Assembly: GCA_026004675.1 (NCBI GenBank)
Contig: BPJP01000014.1
Location: 85,404-149,403, forward strand
DNA from: Gemmatales bacterium
GTDB lineage: Bacteria > Planctomycetota > Planctomycetia > Gemmatales > Gemmataceae
DNA: 64,000 bases
Direction of reading: 5' to 3'
Positions within the stretch are counted from its first letter, which is position 1; each line of letters begins with the position of its first letter. Positions 27,295 through 36,021 of this stretch are shown in pieces. Below the pieces are notes generated by a model. It had not been told where the DNA came from and made no database searches. It saw only the letters and a program-made list of their open reading frames with translations. The position numbers were made by a program, and so were the translations under genes.

Positions 27295-27502
27295 CAACTC
27301 ATCGATGCGACGCCTGCTTGCTCATGGCTATAAACTGCCGGGGCGACTGGTGCGGATCAGGCAGCCAACATTCTGCCACAGCCTGCTGCAACTCGCTGGT
27401 TCGACCCCATCCAGCAAGGGTGGTGGGAATCGCTGTTGCGTCGTCGGGACCTCTGGCCGACAATACAGCTTGCCCCTCTGCAACTCGCAATGGAGATTCA
27501 TC

Positions 27503-27931
27503 ATGAACCGACTCCTAATGATTCTAGCGACCGCCTTGTTTATCATCGGCTGCGGCTCGAATCCAAAGCCCGAACGCAACAAGACCGCCGATCTCGGTCT
27601 GACCATTGGCGAATCGAACGAGCAAACGCCCGACGACAGGCAGCAATTGTTCGATTTGTGCAAGAAACGTGCAGAGGACGCTTTCGATTTGAAAATCGTC
27701 GAGTTGTCCGAACCAAAGGAAATGAATGCAGGGCGCTACAGCCGGCGGTTTCGCATTCGTTGCCAACGTGTTGGCACCACGCCGAAGGAAGTGACCAACG
27801 AACAAGGCGTGGTCATCGGCGAAGAGATTCCCCGCCCGATCAACGAAGAAACGGGCACCGCTTTGTACGACGCCAACGGTCGGCTGTATGAGGTGAAGCT
27901 CGATACGTTAAAACGGGTGTGGTACCCATGA
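27503..27931 (+). CDS. Predicted lipoprotein of unknown function
   Basis: A 142-residue protein whose N terminus (MNRLLMILATALFIIGCGSN) is a type II signal peptide with lipobox LFIIGC; the cysteine at residue 17 would be lipidated. GGAG lies 8 bases upstream of the ATG, which rules out the longer open frame that begins at 27305. The mature part is soluble, with no domain I recognise: EDAFDLKIVELSEPKEMNAG, RFRIRCQRVGTTPKEV and YEVKLDTLKRVWYP. Its last codons overlap the ATG of the next gene (ATGA), so translation of the two is coupled. Confidence 0.8.
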   Translation: MNRLLMILATALFIIGCGSNPKPERNKTADLGLTIGESNEQTPDDRQQLFDLCKKRAEDAFDLKIVELSEPKEMNAGRYSRRFRIRCQRVGTTPKEVTNEQGVVIGEEIPRPINEETGTALYDANGRLYEVKLDTLKRVWYP

Positions 27932-28335
27932 ACCGTGCGCTCCGTGAGCAGATTCTGCAACTGTATCGTGAGGTGGATGAGGAAGTAGCCCGGGCTGGCC
28001 CGGTTTGCTTCGCTACGGGCCGCTGTTGCCGATTCAAGGAATGGGGCCACGTCCTTTATTTGAGCAATTTGGAGGCGGATGTTTTGCGCGAAACGGCTCC
28101 TCCGTTCATGGGACCGGTGGCCGACGTATCGTGCCCCTTTCAAAAAGACCGGTTATGCACGGCAAGGGAAGAGCGGCCGCTTGGATGCCGAATCTATTTC
28201 TGCGACCCGGCCTATCAAGACAAAGCCGCCCAGATTTATGAGAATGCCCTGTCGAAGCTCAAGGAGATCGCCCGGCACCATCAATTGGAATGGCGCTATG
28301 CGCCGTTGTACACGTTCCTGAACGAGCCTAAATAA
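27928..28335 (+). CDS. YkgJ-family cysteine-cluster protein
   Basis: A 135-residue protein with the YkgJ-type cysteine pattern: FATGRCCRFKEWGHVLYLS, SCPFQKDRLCTAREERPLGC and YFCDPAY. These conserved cysteines suggest a zinc- or iron-sulfur-binding domain; the function of the family is unknown. It shares a 4-base ATGA overlap with the upstream lipoprotein gene. The following gene (bpt, minus strand) ends 8 bases beyond its stop. Confidence 0.83.
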   Translation: MNRALREQILQLYREVDEEVARAGPVCFATGRCCRFKEWGHVLYLSNLEADVLRETAPPFMGPVADVSCPFQKDRLCTAREERPLGCRIYFCDPAYQDKAAQIYENALSKLKEIARHHQLEWRYAPLYTFLNEPK

Positions 28336-28343
28336 TTGAGCCA

Positions 28344-29057
28344 TTATGTGCGAAAGGTCCGCCAGACGCCGTCCGACCCCAGGACCTCGTTCGGCGTGAA
28401 GGTCGCCTTGTATTGCATGGATGGGCAGCCTGCTACGTAATAGCCAAGGTAGAGGTGAGGCAAGCGAAGTTGGGCGGCCCGGTCCAGCAAACAAAGGATG
28501 TTCCACGTTCCCAGCGAGCGTTTTCGCAAAGACGGGTCATAGAAAAAATAGATCGCCGACAAACCCGCGGACAGGCTGTCAACATAACCGACTCCTACGA
28601 GTCGTCCGTCATAATAATAACGCCATTCTTCGGTCGGGAACGGATTGAGGACGAACGAGGCAGCGTAACTCTCGGCATCCTTGGCAGGATGCTGGGGCCA
28701 GCCTTTGTGCTCGGCTTGGAAAGCATGATACCGGTCATACAGATCGAGTTTTTCGCGGGTGACGCTCGGCTTGTCGATGGTGAGGGAGACGGCCATCGTA
28801 TTCATCTTGCGAACTCGACGGGCGTTGCGGTTGGGTTGGTAGCGATCTACCAGGACGCGAATCGATTCGCATGCCTGGCAGTTTCGACAACGGGGACGAA
28901 ACAGCGAATGGCCGAATCGCCGCCATCCCTGAAGGAGCCTTTCCATGTATTCCTGCCGAGTGAGTTTGGCGACGATATCGTACTCCAATCGCCAATCCTG
29001 ATCGGGCAAATAGCCGCACTGGCTCGGCGATGATACGAAACGATATAGTGACTTCAT
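28344..29057 (-). CDS. Aspartyl/glutamyl-protein leucyl- or arginyltransferase (Bpt/Ate)
   Basis: A 237-residue aminoacyl-tRNA-protein transferase that adds an amino acid to the N terminus of proteins with acidic first residues, feeding the N-degron pathway. Family blocks: CGYLPDQDWRLEYDIVAKL near the N terminus, YMERLLQGWRRFGHSLFRP, RCRNCQACESIRVLVDRY, YYYDGRLVGVGYVDSL, SAIYFFYDPSLRKRSLGTW and YLGYYVAGCPSMQYK. The bacterial Bpt form uses Leu-tRNA, Ate1 uses Arg-tRNA; the short length and blocks fit Bpt better, but I do not assign specificity. The ATG at 29057 starts the conserved core (MKSLYRFVSSPSQ); the frame extends to 29204 without support. Confidence 0.87.
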   Translation of the reverse strand: MKSLYRFVSSPSQCGYLPDQDWRLEYDIVAKLTRQEYMERLLQGWRRFGHSLFRPRCRNCQACESIRVLVDRYQPNRNARRVRKMNTMAVSLTIDKPSVTREKLDLYDRYHAFQAEHKGWPQHPAKDAESYAASFVLNPFPTEEWRYYYDGRLVGVGYVDSLSAGLSAIYFFYDPSLRKRSLGTWNILCLLDRAAQLRLPHLYLGYYVAGCPSMQYKATFTPNEVLGSDGVWRTFRT

Positions 29058-29223
29058 GACTACATTGTCGTAGACCCGCTTCGACCGGGCAATGCGAATC
29101 CATCGATTCGCCCAGGAACAACTATCGTGTCGCCACGGTGAAGCCTCGGCTTTCGGCGTGGTTGTCTCCAAGCCAACCACCAATCGGTGACAAGGTGGCG
29201 GCAAGATTCCAGGCGACTCTTCT

Positions 29224-29253
29224 TTGCAGGTCGAAAGAAAAGTAGGCTATACT
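29224..29253 (+). promoter_or_regulatory. Putative promoter of the alpha/beta hydrolase gene
   Basis: TTGCAG at 29224-29229 and TATACT at 29248-29253 are 18 bases apart, predicting initiation near 29260 and a leader of about 20 bases ahead of ATG 29279. The -10 is 5/6 to consensus. The -35 has the same TTGCAG form as two other candidates in the window. Confidence 0.4.
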
Positions 29254-29278
29254 GTTGTGGCAATGGAAGCGGTCTGAA

Positions 29279-30175
29279 ATGTCTACTGATGATGCCAAAA
29301 TCAGGCCGACTGGTGGTGCCGACTCTCGATCGTTTTCCCAGCACGGTTGGCGCCGCCGTCTTTTGCGTGCGGCGGGAATGCTTTTCGTCGTTTATTGGAC
29401 GGTATTTGCATTGCTTTTGTTGCTTGAAAACAAGCTCTTGTTCCATCCGGTTCGGGCCAGCGACGATTGGGTCGATCCAACCCTCGTTGGTTTGCCGGCG
29501 GAGGATGTCGCATTCTTCTGCCAGGACGGGACACAAATTCATGCATGGTGGTGTCCCGACGGAGGCGACGCGAGTGCCGGTGCGGTGCTTCATTGCCACG
29601 GCAACGCGGGCAATCTCAGCCACCGCGTTTATCAAATCAAAGACTGGCAGAAGTTCATTTCGCTACCGGTGCTGATCTTCGATTATCCGGGTTATGGCAA
29701 AAGCGGCGGCAAAGTCGGCGAGGCTGGTTGCTACGCTGCCGCCGAAGCCGCCTTCGATTGGCTGACGACAACCAAAAGGATCGCTGCTGAAAAGATCATC
29801 CTTTACGGCGATTCGCTCGGCGGCGCCGTAGCCGTCCAACTGGCTCGAACCAGGCCGCATCGAGCATTGGTGTTGAATCGAACATTTACCTCCATTCCGG
29901 ATGTGGCACAGCACTTGTACCCCTTCTTTCCGGCGCGCTGGTTTATCCGCAATCGCTTTGACTGTGCGGCCAAGATCGGCGAATGCCATCGGCCGGTGTT
30001 CATCGCCCACGGCGACGCCGACCGACTGGTGCCGTTCGCATTGGGCGAGCAACTCTACGAAAAAGCCAACGAACCGAAGGAATTCTTCGTCATGGCCGGC
30101 GCGGACCATAATGATCCTGTGCCGCCCGAATTCTATGGACACCTGCGCGAATTCTTAGAGAAACACGCGAAATAG
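29279..30175 (+). CDS. Alpha/beta hydrolase with N-terminal membrane anchor
   Basis: A 298-residue protein with one N-terminal transmembrane helix (GMLFVVYWTVFALLLLLENK, residues about 30-50) and a soluble alpha/beta-hydrolase domain like YfhR/Bem46. The oxyanion region is HCHGNAGNLSHR, the nucleophile elbow YGDSLGGAVA (Ser in G-x-S-x-G), the acid HGDADRLVPF and the histidine GADHNDPVP. It is probably a serine esterase or thioesterase at the membrane; the substrate is unknown. A promoter-like pair lies just upstream. The gene diverges from bpt. Confidence 0.86.
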   Translation: MSTDDAKIRPTGGADSRSFSQHGWRRRLLRAAGMLFVVYWTVFALLLLLENKLLFHPVRASDDWVDPTLVGLPAEDVAFFCQDGTQIHAWWCPDGGDASAGAVLHCHGNAGNLSHRVYQIKDWQKFISLPVLIFDYPGYGKSGGKVGEAGCYAAAEAAFDWLTTTKRIAAEKIILYGDSLGGAVAVQLARTRPHRALVLNRTFTSIPDVAQHLYPFFPARWFIRNRFDCAAKIGECHRPVFIAHGDADRLVPFALGEQLYEKANEPKEFFVMAGADHNDPVPPEFYGHLREFLEKHAK

Positions 30176-30543
30176 GTGATTCGCTATCGCTGGTTGCGAG
30201 ATTCCAGACGTTAGGGCGATTGCCTTGACCAACGCCAACCGCACATGTTCTCGACCTTCGAAGTGATGAACGGGAACGGAGCTGCCAGCGATTGAGAAAT
30301 TTTGAGAGAGTTCACTTGCCCATCGCTTGGTGTTCGCTGGTCCAAAACGGGCGCGATGGGCATTTTCGGGGACGAATCTCGCTATCTTTCCCAAACTACC
30401 AACTCCACCGTCAACTAACGGTGATTCCAGCGAGCGTCACGGCGTCAGCGTGACGAGCGGACCGTCAACTAACGGTGATTCCAGCGAGCGTCGCGGTGTC
30501 AGCGCGACGAGCGGACCGTCAACAAACGGCATATGTGTGCCGA
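30176..30543. other. Gene-free stretch holding tandem hairpin repeats
   Basis: About 370 bases between the convergent hydrolase and ispG genes. The left 230 bases hold nothing I can name; the right part holds the repeat array at 30406-30530. No intrinsic terminator with a T tract is visible for either gene. Confidence 0.6.
30406..30530. repeat. Tandem dispersed-hairpin repeat, 54-bp period, 2.3 units
   Basis: Two full units of 54 bases (30407-30460 and 30461-30514) plus a partial third. Each unit carries hairpin P (CACCGTCAACTAACGGTG, arms CACCGT/ACGGTG in the first copy) and hairpin Q, whose stems differ but pair perfectly: CGTCACG...CGTGACG (30435-30455) and CGTCGCG...CGCGACG (30489-30509), both with a 7-base loop G[C/T]GTCAG. 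The paired change A-T to G-C in the stem is compensatory. The same elements recur at 59618-59840, so this is a dispersed REP-like family. Confidence 0.85.
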
Positions 30544-31677
30544 TTACGAGACCAGAGGCAAGGATGTTTTGCCGGATGGGGTTTTCGGGAGGTCGGCAGC
30601 TTCTGCTTCCCAGCGGTCGATTTCCTCGAGGAGGGCATCGACCATTTCGGATTCCTGGACGTGGCGGACGATTTCGCCGCGACGAAAGATGACGCCTTTG
30701 CCGTTGCCGGCGGCGATGCCGATATCGGCTTCACGTGCCTCGGCCTGGTCCATTGACAACGCAGCCAAGCACACTGACTTTGACCGCGGTTTTTCTGCCT
30801 TCGAGTCTTTTCTCAAGTTCGGCGACGATTTTTTCCAGGTCGATGGCTAGCCGGCCGCAGGTCGGGCACGCGATCAATTCGGGCTTTCGCACCCGGCGTT
30901 GCGTCGCCTGGAGGATGTCGAAAGCAGCTGAGATCTCCGGTACAGGGTCGCCAAGGAGGCTTACGCGGATGGTGTCGCCGATCCCGTCGAGAAGCAAGGC
31001 TCCCAGACCGCAGGCGGACTTGGTGATGGCAATAAGGAGGTTTGCCGGCTTCGGTGATGCCAATATGCGTCGGGTAATTGGCCTGCCGGGCATATAGCCG
31101 ATAGGCTTCGACAGCAGTGTAGACATCGCTCGACTTCAAAGATACGATGAGGGTTGCGATATCCTTCCGACTCGGCGATCTCGATATAGCGAAGAGCGCT
31201 TTCGACCATTGCGGGCGGGCAGGGGAAGCCGTACTTCTCGACCAACTCACGTTCGAGGCTGCCGGCATTGACGCCGATCCGCATCGGCACTCCTTTGTCT
31301 TTGCATTTGCGGATGACTTCGCGATAGCGGTCGTAGCCACCGATGTTCCCTGGATTGATGCGGATTTTGTCGACAGGATGGTCCAGTGCTGCCAGAGCCA
31401 TGCGGTAATCGAAATGGATGTCGCAAATCAGCGGCACTTTCATGTGCTTTTTCAGTTCGGACAGGACGGCCGCGTCTCGTGGCTTGGGTACCGTCACCCG
31501 GATCAATTCGCATCCTGCTTCTTCGAGCCGGCGAATCTCGGCCAGCGTGGCGTCGAAATCGTGGGTGTCCGTGGTCGTCATGGACTGGACCCAAATCGGA
31601 TTGTCGCCGCCGACAACCAGGTTACCGACACCCACTTCACGAGTGGCATGTCTGCGAAACGTATGTTGGTACGTCAT
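30544..31677 (-). CDS. ispG: 4-Hydroxy-3-methylbut-2-enyl-diphosphate synthase; three apparent frameshifts
   Basis: GcpE/IspG, the 4Fe-4S enzyme that converts MEcPP to HMBPP in the MEP isoprenoid pathway (ferredoxin or flavodoxin dependent). Blocks in order: VGVGNLVVGGDNPIWVQSMT; ICDIHFDYRMAL; KIRINPGNIGGYDRYREV; MRIGVNAGSLE; IVSLKSSDVYTAVEAYRL; HIGITEAG; DGIGDTIRVSLLGDPV; the cluster cysteines in CPTCGR and GCVVNGPG; the end block EADIGIAAGNGKGVIF. These lie in four reading phases. Removing one base at each of GGG 31151-31153, AA 31034-31035 and GG 30742-30743 (plus-strand bases) restores 376 residues, a normal length. The ATG at 31677 has GGAG 6 bases upstream. The pathway is essential where no other source exists, so a real triple frameshift is unlikely. 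Confidence 0.9.
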
Positions 31678-31884
31678 ACACACTCCGTCGTTTGGCAAGC
31701 GGTCGGCTGCCGTCCTTCACGAAACGATAGGGGCATTTGCCCCGGTCATCCTAATGAGGTTGCCGAGAAAGCGTCAAGATGAACGGAAACTGATAGCATT
31801 TCGCTTGTTCGCAATCGGCAAACGGCTCGGACGCCCAAGACGAAATGCGACTCCATTAGAGATTGGGACGACAACAGTGTGTGA

Positions 31885-32244
31885 TCAAAGGATGACTTGC
31901 AAGTCGGCCTCTTGCAGCGGTTGTTGAAAGACGCAGCCACAGAACCAATTGCCATCAGGAAGGAGGATTGCCCGCACGACATAGGCTTCAAGGGTATAGG
32001 ACACTCCCCGTTTGTTGCAGCGCAACTTGATGGGAAAGGCCGACGCCTGGCTTGGCCGCATCCCCATGATCAAGCCGATCCCTGTTGTTGAAATATCGCA
32101 AACGACAGCCGGCCACGACGACAGGCCGACAGACACGGTCAATTCGTCGGCGACTTTAATGCCGATCGGATGACGTTCAGCGCCTCGTCGTTCCACAACG
32201 GGCGGTTTTTTCTTGTTTTCTTTGCGGAACAACCACTTGAACAT
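31885..32244 (-). CDS. PilZ-domain protein
   Basis: A 119-residue protein. The PilZ c-di-GMP binding pattern is visible: RRGAERHPIGIKV (R-x3-R) at residues about 19-31 and VVCDISTTGIGLIM ([D/N]-x-S-x2-G) at about 49-62. Proteins of this type sense cyclic di-GMP and change partner activity. The start at ATG 32244 (MFKWLFRKENKKK) gives a basic N terminus ahead of the domain; the open frame to 32376 has no support. Neighbours (ispG, Dabb protein) give no target. Confidence 0.82.
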   Translation of the reverse strand: MFKWLFRKENKKKPPVVERRGAERHPIGIKVADELTVSVGLSSWPAVVCDISTTGIGLIMGMRPSQASAFPIKLRCNKRGVSYTLEAYVVRAILLPDGNWFCGCVFQQPLQEADLQVIL

Positions 32245-32505
32245 GGCGAACCAGGAATCCGAGAAAATGCACGGGCGCCAGCACCGGGCAGGCGGACCGA
32301 ACCTTATCCCAAGTCTACCCCATCTCCTTTCAGAATCAACAGCCAGCACCGCCACTCGAAAGTAACACAGTCGCATAAACTAAAATCCAAAATGTGACGA
32401 TGCCTACTTTCTGCCGTGTCTCGAGCGGAGATGGAAATCGAGGTGTTTTTCTTCTAAGCTACTCTTTCGGTTGATTTCTTTATGTTCGCGAATGTGGAGA
32501 CCAAC

Positions 32506-32916
32506 ATGCCACGCTTCTTGAATCCGTCCGCCTTATTGGCCCTGGCTGCCCTGACGTTAGTAGCAGCGCCGGCTCACGCCCAAGACAAAAAGAGCCATGC
32601 TCCCTATGTTCACGTGGTCGTCTTTTACGTCAAAAAAGACGCGCCCAAGGGGACCATCGAGGCGGTCATTGCCGACGCCCACAAGTTGCTCGCCGACATT
32701 CCTTCGGTTCGGCTGCTCAAAATCGGCCGGCCTGCCGAGAAATCGACTCCCGAGGTTTCAGTCAAGGATTACCAGGTCGGCTTGCTCTGTCTGTTCGACG
32801 ATTATGCCGGTCTCAAAGCTTACCTCGAACATCCGCAGCACCTGAAATACGTCGCCAAACATAAAGACCACTTCGAAAAGGTGCTGGTCTACGATTTCAT
32901 CAACCAGAAGAAATAG
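32506..32916 (+). CDS. Secreted Dabb (stress-responsive alpha/beta barrel) domain protein
   Basis: A 136-residue protein with signal peptide (MPRFLNPSALLALAALTLVA, cleaved near AHAQ) and a ferredoxin-like Dabb domain: YVHVVVFYVKKDAP, VIADAHKLLADIPSVRLLKI, YQVGLLCLFDDYAGLKAYL, HPQHLKYVAKHKDHFEKVLV. The Dabb fold forms dimeric barrels in varied small-molecule proteins; function here is unknown. GGAG lies 7 bases upstream of ATG 32506. Confidence 0.82.
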   Translation: MPRFLNPSALLALAALTLVAAPAHAQDKKSHAPYVHVVVFYVKKDAPKGTIEAVIADAHKLLADIPSVRLLKIGRPAEKSTPEVSVKDYQVGLLCLFDDYAGLKAYLEHPQHLKYVAKHKDHFEKVLVYDFINQKK

Positions 32917-33009
32917 ACGAACGAACGGGCCGGCGAATCGGCAGACGCCTTCGATGGCACTGACCGTTTCGCCGGTTGTTCCTGGATCGGCATTTTACCT
33001 GGCAATTCA

Positions 33010-34350
33010 CTATGATTCGTCGTCGCTGAGAAATCCCCAGCGCAAGGGCTGGTCTTGCACGTAGTTCTTGCCGAGTTTCAGCGCTGTCAAAGCCTTGGCC
33101 ATTTCGAAGCCCAAATAGAACGCGTGCGCCGGGTCGATGTTTTCCCGCTCTTGCATTTGCTTGAACAATTCAAACGGGTCGGTCCCTTGAGCGAAAATCT
33201 TGTCGTTGATGACGTGAATCCGTCCGCGCTCGGCGATCAGGCGGAAGTTTCGGTCGCGAACAGAATTGGCCCACTCTTTCAACGTTTCAGCGCCGAACTC
33301 GTGCAGTTTCGGATCGCGCAGCATGACCAGTCCCGGTTCGACGTGTTTGGGCAAAACCCGCTGCGTCCAGGCGTGGTAAACAAGCCGGCGGGCCAAATCG
33401 ATTTCCCGGACACAGCTTCGGCACCAATTGATGACCTGAGTGGTCAGCACGCTGCGAATTCCCACTTCCTGACAAAAGCCGAGGAGCACGACGTTGACGC
33501 CGGCCGAATCGACGTCGGTCAATTCGGTGAGGTTGCCGATGCCCATCATGATCTCGGCATCGGGATATCGGCGGCGGACCTCGAGATAACGCCCCAATGA
33601 CTCGGCAAACCCCATACCGATCGGTTCGATCACGGGATCGATTCGAAAAGGAACTTTCTTCGAAGCCAGGTATTCGATTGTCTGGTCGAGATCGCCGAGA
33701 TCGGCAGTAACCGTCGGCACGGCCACGACTTCGCAACCCCAATCGCGAGCGGCTTCGCGGTTGCTGCGGTTGACGCTGAGTACGAGTTCGGCACCGGCAC
33801 GAACGGCCGCTTCCACTTCCACCCGGTTGAAACTGTCGATTGAAACACGCAAGCCCAAGTCGCGAAGAGCCTTGACGGCGTCGCCCGCGTCGGACCAGAC
33901 GGAACCGGGATCGCAGCCCAGATCGATCACGTCGGCGCCTTGGTTTTTCAACGTGAGAGCCTGTTCGACGATTTCGTGGCGAGTCATTCTGGGAACATGG
34001 TTGATCTCGGCCAGGATTTCGATGTCATAGCCGCCGTAGCTCGTTGCGTTTTTGATCCCGAAATAGTCGGGCAAATCGCGGAAATCGTTGGGGCCGCGAA
34101 AAACCTGGGCGTTGGTCAGTCCTTTGACTGGTTCCAAGTTACCGGCACACAAACCGGGCAAGAGAATGCTGTCGATATCGGCGGGAACATCGAGATGCCT
34201 GGCGATCCAATCGGTGGTAGCGAGTGAGACGGCGGTAATGGGCAGAACAGCGACGTCGTAAGCGAAGCCGGCGCGCGGCGCCAACTCGGAGAGAAGGCGT
34301 TTGAGGGCCGGCGCCGCCAGCTTTCCGGTTACAAACAGCCAACGGGACAT
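33010..34350 (-). CDS. Dihydropteroate-synthase-like protein, methanopterin type
   Basis: A 446-residue protein with a DHPS-type TIM barrel in its centre: GADVIDLGCDPGSVWSDAGD, LRVSIDSFNRVEVEAAVRAG, ELVLSVNRSN, PFRIDPVIEPIGMGFAESL. An N-terminal domain of about 130 residues (MSRWLFVTGKLAAPALKRLL, LLPGLCAGNLEPVKGLTNAQ) precedes it; this layout belongs to the DHPS-like proteins found with tetrahydromethanopterin-dependent C1 pathways in Planctomycetes and methylotrophs. It is therefore probably not a folate enzyme. No other C1 gene (fhc, mtdB, mch) is in the window, so the role is inferred only from family knowledge. Confidence 0.8.
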   Translation of the reverse strand: MSRWLFVTGKLAAPALKRLLSELAPRAGFAYDVAVLPITAVSLATTDWIARHLDVPADIDSILLPGLCAGNLEPVKGLTNAQVFRGPNDFRDLPDYFGIKNATSYGGYDIEILAEINHVPRMTRHEIVEQALTLKNQGADVIDLGCDPGSVWSDAGDAVKALRDLGLRVSIDSFNRVEVEAAVRAGAELVLSVNRSNREAARDWGCEVVAVPTVTADLGDLDQTIEYLASKKVPFRIDPVIEPIGMGFAESLGRYLEVRRRYPDAEIMMGIGNLTELTDVDSAGVNVVLLGFCQEVGIRSVLTTQVINWCRSCVREIDLARRLVYHAWTQRVLPKHVEPGLVMLRDPKLHEFGAETLKEWANSVRDRNFRLIAERGRIHVINDKIFAQGTDPFELFKQMQERENIDPAHAFYLGFEMAKALTALKLGKNYVQDQPLRWGFLSDDES

Positions 34351-34456
34351 TCTCGCTCACGAAAAGTAGCAAGGCGAAACAGGGACTTGCTTGATGATAC
34401 GCGATCGGCGGACGAATTGCCCATGAAAGAAGTTCCGTTGGCGACGGCCGATCCGC

Positions 34457-35290
34457 TTATGGCTTGGCGTCGAAGATGCGTTTCTTCACCTCCATGCCTT
34501 TGTGGACGGCCAGATAGCAGCGAAGGAGATAGCCGCATTGCTTGAGGTTCTCCGGGGTCGGTGGGCCTGCCGCCGACGCAGGGCTTAGATGCACGCCGTC
34601 CCGACTCAGATAGAGTTTTTGCATGTCCTTGCCTGCTCGCGCGTCCATTTCGCCGTACAAGTCGAGCAGGGGAATTTTCTTCTTGCGAGCCAGAGAGCGC
34701 AAGGCAGCATTGTAGGCGTCGACTTGTTTGTCCCGCCCTCGATAGGGGGGCAAGGTCGAAAGAATGACCACGGTACCATTATCGAGCAGCATGTCGACGG
34801 CCTTTTCGACGTCTTTGATGTAGGCATCGACCGGTCGATTCGCGCTGATATCGTTGGTACCGAGCATGTAGAGCGCCAGTTGTGGGTTGTATTTGCGAAT
34901 GATCTCGGCAAGGGAGGGCAAACCGTTCTTGCCCCCTTTCAAATACTGGTCGGCACGGACGCCGCTGGCAGCGGTATGGCTTCGCCCTCTGGCGGCGTCG
35001 ACCGATGCCAGGTACCAGCCGTCTTGATCGTTGCGTTTGCCGGCATGGCTCCACTGCAAAAACGCTTTGACTTGGGGTGTATGCCCTTTGCCTCCGCGTG
35101 CCCAGGCCGTGTTTGGGTTGGCGTAGGTGATCGAATCTCCCAGATGAAGATAGACGCCCGGTTCGCCTTTGAACCTGGCGGCGACTTTCTTCATGGCTGG
35201 CGCGTAGTCATAATCTTCTGCAACGAGGATTGGTTTGTCTTCGGCGGAGAAAAAGGCCGCAGCCAAAATGGCAGAGTAGGCAATATTCAT
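34457..35290 (-). CDS. Secreted SGNH/GDSL hydrolase
   Basis: A 277-residue protein with a short N-terminal hydrophobic segment (MNIAYSAILAAAFFSA). SGNH blocks: block I VYLHLGDSITY (nucleophile Ser), block III LYMLGTNDISAN (Asn) and block V SRDGVHLSPA (Asp and His). These predict a serine esterase or acetylhydrolase acting outside the membrane, perhaps on envelope polysaccharide. The domain is interrupted between blocks I and III by a segment rich in charged residues (residues about 58-105). It stands alone. Confidence 0.83.
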   Translation of the reverse strand: MNIAYSAILAAAFFSAEDKPILVAEDYDYAPAMKKVAARFKGEPGVYLHLGDSITYANPNTAWARGGKGHTPQVKAFLQWSHAGKRNDQDGWYLASVDAARGRSHTAASGVRADQYLKGGKNGLPSLAEIIRKYNPQLALYMLGTNDISANRPVDAYIKDVEKAVDMLLDNGTVVILSTLPPYRGRDKQVDAYNAALRSLARKKKIPLLDLYGEMDARAGKDMQKLYLSRDGVHLSPASAAGPPTPENLKQCGYLLRCYLAVHKGMEVKKRIFDAKP

Positions 35291-35517
35291 CGGCAGGTTC
35301 CTTTGGACAAGCGGTTTTTGGCGTCAGGGATGGATTCTATGTTGGATGGAGCAGCGTTTCAATCAAGGAAGATCCCCGCCCGCCCGCGTGCCCAAATGCG
35401 GCTTTTTCTGTCGGCTCGGTTCCAAGAGCTTGCGGTCAGGACGAATCGCTATCGTTGTAGTTGTCGCTCGTTTGGCATCGTGGGAAAGCGGTCCGCTCTT
35501 AAAGGTTCGAAAAACAG

Positions 35518-35548
35518 TTGCAGCGGCAACCATTTTCGAATTTATAAT
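35518..35548 (+). promoter_or_regulatory. Putative promoter of the zinc-ribbon protein gene
   Basis: TATAAT at 35543-35548 with TTGCAG at 35518-35523, 19 bases apart (a little long). Initiation near 35555 gives a leader of about 37 bases. The perfect -10 is the stronger evidence. Confidence 0.45.
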
Positions 35549-35591
35549 AGGAGCGGAACGAGTCACAGCCGATTGCATGAGAGGAGTGGAC

Positions 35592-35960
35592 ATGTCGAGC
35601 AGGCTTGGTCCGATTGAAATTGACTGCGACGCTCCGCCGTATGCGATTGTCCGGGCGTGCCACATGGTTGGAGTACGTTCGGCTGAAGACGTCCGCTGGT
35701 GGCGCTTAAGCGAGTACTTGAGGCAGCAGATTCGCTGGCGTGACATTTTGCGTCATCCGCTCAAGGCACTCAAACGAGTTGCGCGCGGTCCGGGTCGCTG
35801 TGGCTGCGGGGAGAAACTGCCCTCGTTGGAAAAGTGCACCTTTACGCGAATATCCGGCAACAAGGCGACATACCTTATCGGTCAGTGCCCGAATTGCCGA
35901 ACCGTTTATTGGGATGAGCCAACCGCGGCGACAGTTCGACCCACCCGAATGTCGGATTGA
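35592..35960 (+). CDS. Small conserved zinc-ribbon protein
   Basis: A 122-residue protein starting MSSRLGPIEIDCDAPPYAIV, with GAGAGGAG 5-6 bases upstream of the ATG. Residues about 20-45 (HMVGVRSAEDVRWWRLSEYL) are conserved-looking and helical. The C-terminal half has paired cysteines CGCGEKLPSLEKC and GQCPNCRTVYWDE, a zinc-ribbon geometry. I recall similar sequences only as planctomycete hypotheticals. Function unknown; nucleic-acid or protein binding is possible. Confidence 0.77.
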   Translation: MSSRLGPIEIDCDAPPYAIVRACHMVGVRSAEDVRWWRLSEYLRQQIRWRDILRHPLKALKRVARGPGRCGCGEKLPSLEKCTFTRISGNKATYLIGQCPNCRTVYWDEPTAATVRPTRMSD

Positions 35961-36021
35961 ATGTTTGTTTGCAGTGTTGCACCATGCGACTCCGGGTGCT
36001 GGGTTCGTGTCGTGCGGATGT

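Noticed and set aside
26191..27297. Minus-strand 368-residue frame
   Set aside because: Antisense to the ABC ATPase whose motifs are all intact; no independent evidence.
30155..30394. Minus-strand frame of 79 residues between the hydrolase and the repeats
   Set aside because: No ribosome-binding site, no family resemblance, low-complexity ends; I leave it unannotated.
30406..30530. CRISPR array
   Set aside because: The 54-base units are adjacent without unique spacers and are palindromic in a mosaic way, and no cas gene is near.
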